Virus record (IMG/VR): IMGVR_UViG_3300024518_003967
Location: 1-25,081 of that record
Origin: a virus
DNA: 25,081 bases
Direction: 5' to 3' (one strand)
Of the stretch, positions 21,260 through 25,081 are shown piece after piece; position 1 is the first letter of the stretch, and each line of letters opens with the position of its first letter. The notes beneath the pieces are model-generated. The model was not told where the DNA came from. It did no database searches and worked only from the letters and a program-made list of their open reading frames with translations. The translations under genes and the position numbers were made by a program.

Positions 21260-21537
21260 AGATTGATGTCCCCAGCCTCGGCGATTTCCGGATACACGTA
21301 ACACTCTTGAACGGGAAACGAGTGCTCGCGCGCCAAGTGCTTGCGAACGACACGAAACAGTGGCGCATTCACGCAACTGGAAACTGGACGATTACCAGCA
21401 TTCGATACCACGTTCGCACCGACATAGGGCACGGCGATTGGACGTGGCGCTTACCGACGCCGGCGAAAGTTACATCCGGCAAATGGGTGAAGGTCAACTT
21501 CGACCCACGCGGACTCATTGAGGAGATTTACACATGA
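21256..21537 (+). CDS. Small hypothetical protein between recombination genes
   Basis: A 93-residue beta-rich protein with PSLGDFRIHVTLLNGKRVLA and TGNWTITSIRYHVRT, ending VKVNFDPRGLIEEIYT. No family recognised. It begins in the stop of the exonuclease gene (ATGA) and its stop overlaps the annealing-protein start (ATGA). Such tight coupling between the two recombination genes suggests that it is made with them and may assist them; this is an inference from position only. Confidence 0.6.
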   Translation: MKIDVPSLGDFRIHVTLLNGKRVLARQVLANDTKQWRIHATGNWTITSIRYHVRTDIGHGDWTWRLPTPAKVTSGKWVKVNFDPRGLIEEIYT

Positions 21538-22322
21538 AACAGCCTGCAATCCCACAATCCCTTGACACCTTCGGCGGTGCCGAAGGTGCGCTCACCGTCA
21601 TGGACGTGAAGCGTCACGTCAATCTGATTCAGCAAGTGCTGCACGAAGTGATGAAACCCAACGTGCACTACGGGATCATCCCGGGCACCAAGGAAAACAC
21701 GCTCTACAAGGCCGGCGCCGAGCTGATTTTGACCACGTTCCGCCTGGGCTGCGTGCCCGAGACCGTGGAGGAGACCGGCGACGGTTTCCGGGTCATCGTG
21801 CGCGTGTTCCATATCCCGACCGGCAACACCATCGGCTATGGCATCGGCGCGTGCTCCTGGGCCGAGGAAAAATACGCCTGGCGCAAGGCGCACAAGGGGG
21901 AATACGAGAAGGCCCCCGACGACAATAAGCGGATTAAATATTATGGACGAAACGCCGTCCAACAGGTCCGCACGAACCCCGCTGACTACTACAACACCAC
22001 GCTGAAGATGGCCACCAAGCGGGCCCGCGTAGACGCCTGCCTGACTTCGACCGCCGCCTCGGACGTGTTCGCGCAAGACCTCGAGGATACCGGCGGCAAG
22101 CCCGACCAGGGCGCCCCGCAGCGCCCCGAGCCTGAGAGGGGGAACGGGGAGGAGAGCCCGGACACCGCGAAGTTACTCAAGAGCATCGAGCTCGCAGCTT
22201 CGGTGGACGAGCTCACGGTCATCATGGACGCCATCAACAAGGTACCGGGAAAGGGGAAGCTGCCGCTCATTACAGCGTATCGAGAGCGTATCAAGGAGGT
22301 CGCTCCAGACCTGGCCGGCTAG
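21534..22322 (+). CDS. Putative single-strand annealing protein (Rad52-like)
   Basis: A 262-residue protein. Residues 30-70 have LIQQVLHEVM then HYGIIPGTKENTLYKAGAEL; then VIVRVFHIPTGNTIGYG and, at 153-184, YNTTLKMATKRARVDACLTS followed by AASDVFAQDLED. I know this pair of motifs from a large phage and plasmid family that has been linked to Rad52-type annealing proteins. The coupling to a YqaJ exonuclease supports that reading. After residue 186 a linker rich in G, P and E leads to a C-terminal helical tail (AKLLKSIELAASVDELTVIM). The exact family (Rad52-like, Sak-type or other) cannot be fixed by eye. Confidence 0.65.
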   Translation: MKQPAIPQSLDTFGGAEGALTVMDVKRHVNLIQQVLHEVMKPNVHYGIIPGTKENTLYKAGAELILTTFRLGCVPETVEETGDGFRVIVRVFHIPTGNTIGYGIGACSWAEEKYAWRKAHKGEYEKAPDDNKRIKYYGRNAVQQVRTNPADYYNTTLKMATKRARVDACLTSTAASDVFAQDLEDTGGKPDQGAPQRPEPERGNGEESPDTAKLLKSIELAASVDELTVIMDAINKVPGKGKLPLITAYRERIKEVAPDLAG

Positions 22323-22367
22323 GCCCTACAATGCGTGTATTTGCGTTTAACCAATTGGAGGTACCCG

Positions 22368-22628
22368 ATGTCAAACTGTCACAACCCCGCGTGCGGTAGC
22401 GCGTTCACACGAACCCGGCCGTGGCAAAAGTTCTGCACTTCTCAGTGTCGTGCCGCGATGCGCAATCGCACCCTGAAGGACCACTACGCCCCCGCAAGCG
22501 CCGTGGCGGTCATGTCAGCGGCGATGGACTGGTGGGCACACGGTGGCAGCTTTGAGACCGTCGAGGAGCTCAAGGCCGCGTGCGAGCGCCACCGCATCGA
22601 GACCAAGGACGAGGAAAATATCCCGTGA
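22368..22628 (+). CDS. MYM-like zinc-finger protein
   Basis: An 86-residue protein with CHNPACGSAF..RPWQKFC..QC (C4, C9, C23, C27), a zinc finger of the CxxPxCG..F...R..QKFCS..CR type known from phage and mobile-element proteins. The rest is helical with VEELKAACERHRIE. The ATG at 22368 has GGAGG 7 bases ahead, a strong site after a 45-base gap. Its stop overlaps the next start (GTGA). DNA binding is likely but not proven. Confidence 0.7.
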   Translation: MSNCHNPACGSAFTRTRPWQKFCTSQCRAAMRNRTLKDHYAPASAVAVMSAAMDWWAHGGSFETVEELKAACERHRIETKDEENIP

Positions 22629-22918
22629 GCGTTCGAGATACATCGCACGAGGCCTACGAATACGTGCGAAAGCGAGGGATTACGGGCGCTCAGTCGGTGC
22701 GGCTAGGCCAGGTTCTCTATTCACGCCCACTGTTGACGCGCCAGGAGTTAAGCCGGGCGTCCGGTGTGGCGATAAACGCTGTTTGTGGGCGCGTGAACGA
22801 GCTCATCAAGGCGCATTTCATCCAGGAATGCGGGAAACGCCCGTGCCGCATCACCGGGCGAACGGCCTACGTGCTCAACATTCGGCGACCTTTACCGAAA
22901 CAGGAGCAATTGCTATGA
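22625..22918 (+). CDS. Winged-helix DNA-binding protein
   Basis: A 97-residue protein with GTG start at 22625. The centre reads RQELSRASGVAINAVCGRVN, then ELIKAHFIQECGKRPC and TGRTAYVLNI: the helix, turn, recognition helix and wing of a MarR/GntR-like winged helix. Small proteins of this plan are common in phage early regions and act as regulators or in replication. No effector domain is present. It is bracketed by the zinc-finger gene and the membrane-protein gene with overlapping starts. Confidence 0.7.
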   Translation: MSVRDTSHEAYEYVRKRGITGAQSVRLGQVLYSRPLLTRQELSRASGVAINAVCGRVNELIKAHFIQECGKRPCRITGRTAYVLNIRRPLPKQEQLL

Positions 22919-23070
22919 CCGAAGATGCCCCTTCTTACCGCGTTCTCAGCCCGAGCGGCGCCAAGCGCCGGCGCCTACTGCGGCGCCTACGCCGCCGTAT
23001 GAGCATCGCCGGCGCCGCTTTCTGGCTCGGGGTGGCAATCATCGTGGTCATCGTCGTGGTGAGCTCCTAG
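22915..23070 (+). CDS. Small single-pass membrane protein
   Basis: A 51-residue product with a basic front (AKRRRLLRRLRRRM, residues 16-29) followed by a transmembrane helix (SIAGAAFWLGVAIIVVIVVV, 30-49). Positive residues before the helix suggest an N-in orientation. ATGA overlap with the previous gene and AGGAG upstream mark this as a real gene. Codons 4 to 42 form the right copy of the inverted repeat, so this gene is likely the source of the duplicated sequence. Function unknown. Confidence 0.7.
   Translation: MTEDAPSYRVLSPSGAKRRRLLRRLRRRMSIAGAAFWLGVAIIVVIVVVSS
22923..23039 (-). repeat. Right copy of 117-bp perfect inverted repeat
   Basis: Reverse complement of 17708-17824 without a mismatch. 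It lies inside the small membrane-protein gene and reads as a natural protein there, so this copy looks original. Recombination between the two copies would invert about 5.1 kb between them. Confidence 0.95.
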
Positions 23071-23306
23071 TGGAACGCCGGGCGTTTCTCGTGACCCTGG
23101 CCGCAGTCATGAGCTCACCGACGTACCGCGCCGCGGCATTGGTGCGAGATTTCGGCGTACCGGGGACCGTGACATTTGATGCCGCCCACGTCGTGTGGAG
23201 GCAAGCGGCTGGCAATTACTTGGTCGCGCCGGAAATTGTGGCGCGCGAGGCACTCGCGATATACCACGAGTGGGAGCTCGCCCTCCTGAAAGTCGATGAA
23301 GCGTAA
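23070..23306 (+). CDS. Small hypothetical protein
   Basis: A 78-residue product with GTG start overlapping the previous TAG by one base. The N-terminus MERRAFLVTLAAVMSS is basic then hydrophobic, possibly a signal or membrane-proximal segment. The remainder, VTFDAAHVVWRQAAGNYLVA and EALAIYHEWELALLKV, is mixed. No family recognised. It overlaps the CxxCxxCC gene by 11 bases. Confidence 0.5.
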   Translation: MERRAFLVTLAAVMSSPTYRAAALVRDFGVPGTVTFDAAHVVWRQAAGNYLVAPEIVAREALAIYHEWELALLKVDEA

Positions 23307-23616
23307 GCCCAAGAAGCCGGCACAGCCGACTCTGGTGTGCGGGCTGTGCCGGGAGTGCTGCAAGGGTCCGCGCCAGCTACGAATTAAGCCACCTAAGCCC
23401 CCGTGGCAGTATTACACCTACAAGAATGATGGCCACACGTACTTAGGCACGCAGCCCAACGGCGATTGCATCTACCTCACGCCGGCGGGGTGCATGATCT
23501 ACAGCGTGCGGCCCGATGAGTGCCGCGCCTTCGACTGCCGCGACCATGTGGATCACCCTCTCATTCAGCCGCGTATCCAAATCGAGGCGCTCAAGAGAAT
23601 GGCGCCAACGACGTAA
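23296..23616 (+). CDS. YkgJ-family cysteine-cluster protein
   Basis: A 106-residue protein with CGLCRECCKG (C15, C18, C21, C22) and C58, C66, C76, C81 in GDCIYLTPAGCMIYSVRPDE then CRAFDC. The CxxCxxCC plus second cysteine set is the zinc/iron-chelating YkgJ family pattern (PF03692). The family's role is not firmly established; metal binding is expected. It is the last gene of the plus operon and is followed by the terminator at 23641-23675. Confidence 0.8.
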   Translation: MKRKPKKPAQPTLVCGLCRECCKGPRQLRIKPPKPPWQYYTYKNDGHTYLGTQPNGDCIYLTPAGCMIYSVRPDECRAFDCRDHVDHPLIQPRIQIEALKRMAPTT

Positions 23617-23640
23617 GCCGGGCTCCTTCCCTGGCATTTG

Positions 23641-23675
23641 AGGGCGCCAAGCTGCCAGTGCGGCGCCCTATTTCT
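23641..23675 (+). terminator. Intrinsic terminator of plus operon
   Basis: AGGGCGCC (23641-23648) and GGCGCCCT (23662-23669) form an 8-bp stem with a 13-base loop, followed by ATTTCTT. It lies 25 bases after the last plus-strand stop, at the convergence with the minus-strand cluster. Confidence 0.7.
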
Positions 23676-23691
23676 TAGTCAAGTTATATCT

Positions 23692-23730
23692 GAGGCGATT
23701 GAGGCGATTGAGGCGAAAATAATCGCCTCA
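23692..23730. repeat. Triple GAGGCGATT repeat with opposing arm
   Basis: GAGGCGATT occurs at 23692 and 23701, and GAGGCGA at 23710. TCGCCTCA at 23723-23730 can pair with any of the three, with loops of 6 to 24 bases. It reaches into the last codons and stop of the minus-strand gene at 23728. It could act as a minus-strand terminator hairpin, a slippage product or a protein-binding array. Confidence 0.7.
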
Positions 23731-24084
23731 CAGACTCCCGGAGCCGCGTTTCTGAAGTTCGATGAGCGTGCGGAGTAAGTCGGCGACCTCGCTCTGACCA
23801 TCACGCAGCGACTTGAGCCCTGTCACGGCCGAGGCCTCGAGCTGCTCGATGCGGCGCTCCATGCCGTGCCCCCGCCATCCTTGTTCGCCCATGTGATCCG
23901 GGCCATGCCACTCGTGGAGCTCGTCAATCTGCAGGAGCGCCGTTTCCGACATCGAGCACGGTAGTTTCCGGGCTCGGAAAATATGCTCGAACAGCGGGCG
24001 GGCAAATGCGCCCACGATCGCCGCCGTTCCGATCAGCGTGGCGGTGATGAGAGCTCCCCATTGGGTCGGGTCGATGTCGGCCAT
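23728..24084 (-). CDS. Membrane-anchored coiled-coil protein, possible lysis-cassette member
   Basis: A 118-residue protein with one N-terminal transmembrane helix (WGALITATLIGTAAIVGAFA, residues 9-28), a soluble part with DELHEWHGPDHMGEQGWRGH, and a C-terminal coiled-coil-like helix (MERRIEQLEASAVTGLKSLR). Holins and related phage envelope proteins often share this size and layout, but there is no diagnostic motif, so the role is tentative. It is the last gene of the right-hand minus cluster. The start is ATG at 24084 with a weak ribosome site. Confidence 0.5.
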   Translation of the reverse strand: MADIDPTQWGALITATLIGTAAIVGAFARPLFEHIFRARKLPCSMSETALLQIDELHEWHGPDHMGEQGWRGHGMERRIEQLEASAVTGLKSLRDGQSEVADLLRTLIELQKRGSGSL

Positions 24085-24145
24085 TTGCTTACAATAGCCC
24101 AGGGCCGGAACGGTTACGGGGCGAGTTACAAATCCCTACAGGGGG

Positions 24146-24211
24146 TTACGACTGGACAACATAGCCCGTCGCCATCAGCGCGAGCACCAGGGCGACGACG
24201 ACGGCGAACAC
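24146..24211 (-). CDS. Possible 21-residue transmembrane peptide
   Basis: A GTG at 24211 overlaps the preceding stop by one base (TAGTG). The peptide MFAVVVALVLALMATGYVVQ plus one serine is almost wholly hydrophobic. The coupling with the spanin-like gene and the position in a membrane-protein cluster favour a real micro-protein, but chance cannot be excluded at this length. Positions 24085-24145 beyond it hold no gene. Confidence 0.35.
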   Translation of the reverse strand: MFAVVVALVLALMATGYVVQS

Positions 24212-24528
24212 TATTTTATCTGCGCGGCCTGCTGGCGCAGGGCAGTTCGATATTCCCGGGCAATACGGATCTCCTCGTTCAGATCGTAGATAAGTGCATC
24301 GTCGCCGGGCCACTTCTGTCCATTCGTGCGCCGCCGGTGGATGCTCTCCAGCTGCCGCTCCAGACGTTCCAGCCGATTCTCGTTCGCCAGGGTCTCCTGC
24401 TGGTTCATCAATGTGATCTTCTGGACGGTCATCCCGCCGGCGCTTGCGTGGCGCTGCTCCAGGGTTATGAAGCCACCGATTAACAGGCCCACAAGGGCTA
24501 TCCATGCCGTTACCTCCTTGACCTTCAC
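24211..24528 (-). CDS. Inner-membrane spanin-like protein
   Basis: A 105-residue protein with an N-terminal transmembrane helix (VTAWIALVGLLIGGFITL, 6-23) and a long periplasmic helix (QETLANENRLERLERQLESI then HRRRTNGQ, and LIYDLNEEIRIAREYRTALR). A short membrane anchor followed by coiled coils is the usual plan of inner-membrane spanins (Rz type), but many small envelope proteins share it, so the assignment is an inference. The start lacks a strong ribosome site. It converges with the early operon. Confidence 0.55.
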   Translation of the reverse strand: MKVKEVTAWIALVGLLIGGFITLEQRHASAGGMTVQKITLMNQQETLANENRLERLERQLESIHRRRTNGQKWPGDDALIYDLNEEIRIAREYRTALRQQAAQIK

Positions 24529-24546
24529 GGCGCGCTAGCCCCGCGC

Positions 24547-24786
24547 TCACGTCGCTGCATCGTCCCGGGCGATTACTGCGTCGATGCGCGCGTCCAGTTC
24601 CGCGTGCAGTTTATCGAGTGCGGCGTGCTCCTCGGCATTTGGACCTCGCTGCTCCTCGAGCATCTTACGAGCCATAGCAATGAACGGATTTGCCATCGCG
24701 GCACGATCGGGCGAGTGCTCGACCGCCGAGGCCCAATAGTCGATCCCCATGAATACGAAACGCAGTACCAGTGCTTCCCATCCCAT
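24547..24786 (-). CDS. Small hypothetical protein
   Basis: A 79-residue protein. The N-terminal half is hydrophobic (MGWEALVLRFVFMGIDYWAS), then FIAMARKMLEEQRGPNAEEH and a helix LDKLHAELDARIDAVIARDD. No family recognised; it might be amphitropic or membrane-associated. The ATG at 24786 lies 1 base after the previous stop, so it is tightly packed with its upstream neighbour. Probably part of the same right-hand cluster. Confidence 0.55.
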   Translation of the reverse strand: MGWEALVLRFVFMGIDYWASAVEHSPDRAAMANPFIAMARKMLEEQRGPNAEEHAALDKLHAELDARIDAVIARDDAAT

Positions 24787-24787
24787 A

Positions 24788-25081
24788 TCAGGCTCCCACC
24801 GCTTTCGCGATTCCGTACTTTACGAGCTCCGCGTAAAACCGATTGGTCAACGTTCGGATCAGTGCCGCCTGGGCGGCTAAGTCCTCCCCGGTCGCCACGC
24901 GCGCGGCCTTGAATGCTACCTGGATCTCCCGGTCGAGGCGCCGGACCTCCTTGACCACCTTCGGGTCATGGCAGCCGGCCACGTTGGGGGCCACGCACGC
25001 CGGTTGCTCGGCGTAGCGGACGAAATCCGACTTGTTCACCAGGTAGTCGGCCTCGAGCACGAACACCCGTTGATCCGGGGT
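24788..25081 (-). CDS. Phage lysis-region-type hypothetical protein (5' end outside window)
   Basis: The frame is open to the right edge and reads TPDQRVFVLEADYLVNKSDF. It continues VRYAEQPACVAPNVAGC.DP, KVVKEVRRLDREIQVAFKAA and ends in IAKAVGA. The phrase 'YA.QP.C....C.DP.VV..VR..D....AA' is one I know from small proteins in many proteobacterial phages near lysis genes, with two cysteines that may form a bond in the periplasm. A GTG at 25066 is a possible internal start, but the upstream codons look coding. Function unproven. Confidence 0.6.
   Translation of the reverse strand, partial: TPDQRVFVLEADYLVNKSDFVRYAEQPACVAPNVAGCHDPKVVKEVRRLDREIQVAFKAARVATGEDLAAQAALIRTLTNRFYAELVKYGIAKAVGA

Noticed and set aside
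22323-22367. TACAAT as a -10 box for a promoter before the zinc-finger gene
   Set aside because: No -35-like hexamer at a suitable distance (TCCAGA only); read-through from the operon is sufficient.

Overview
The window is a piece of a high-GC tailed bacteriophage (Caudoviricetes) genome, not a bacterial chromosome. The evidence is a contiguous terminase / P22-type portal / scaffold / P22-type coat block, a phage YqaJ-type recombinase, and dozens of tightly overlapping small genes with ATGA, GTGA and TAATG junctions. The host is probably a proteobacterium, judged only from the type of small accessory genes. No integrase, repressor, tRNA or bacterial housekeeping gene was found.

Layout. (1) Positions 1-16581, minus strand, form one long leftward gene train. 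It starts with small accessory genes (16581 to 12664: zinc-ribbon proteins, a GapR/DUF2312-like protein, a DUF1064-type nuclease, small membrane or secreted proteins). It continues with virion and adhesion-type genes (12588 to 6201: two lectin-like proteins, a protein of 26 tandem 22-residue repeats, a common phage structural protein) and ends with terS, terL, portal, scaffold and the 5' part of the coat gene, which runs off the left edge. (2) Positions 16582-17160 are a non-coding divergent control region dense in inverted repeats. It holds a candidate pseudoknotted RNA, a G-rich leader tract, a leftward terminator-like hairpin and a rightward promoter. (3) Positions 17161-23616, plus strand, form an early-type operon: zinc-ribbon proteins, DUF2958, DUF7007 and DUF7694 proteins, a YqaJ exonuclease with a candidate single-strand annealing protein, a winged-helix protein and a CxxCxxCC protein. 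It ends at a terminator. (4) Positions 23728-25081, minus strand, hold a converging cluster of small membrane or coiled-coil proteins that may be part of a lysis cassette; its first gene runs off the right edge.

How it works together. The plus operon looks like the early recombination and takeover module, and the long minus operon looks like the late packaging and morphogenesis module. Both are controlled from the divergent region, and a second late promoter candidate sits in front of the virion genes near 12630. The most unusual structures are a perfect 117-bp inverted repeat (17708-17824 / 22923-23039) that bounds 5.1 kb of the early operon and has rewritten the C-terminus of the DUF2958 protein, the 26-repeat virion protein, and the hairpin-rich gap between terS and terL.
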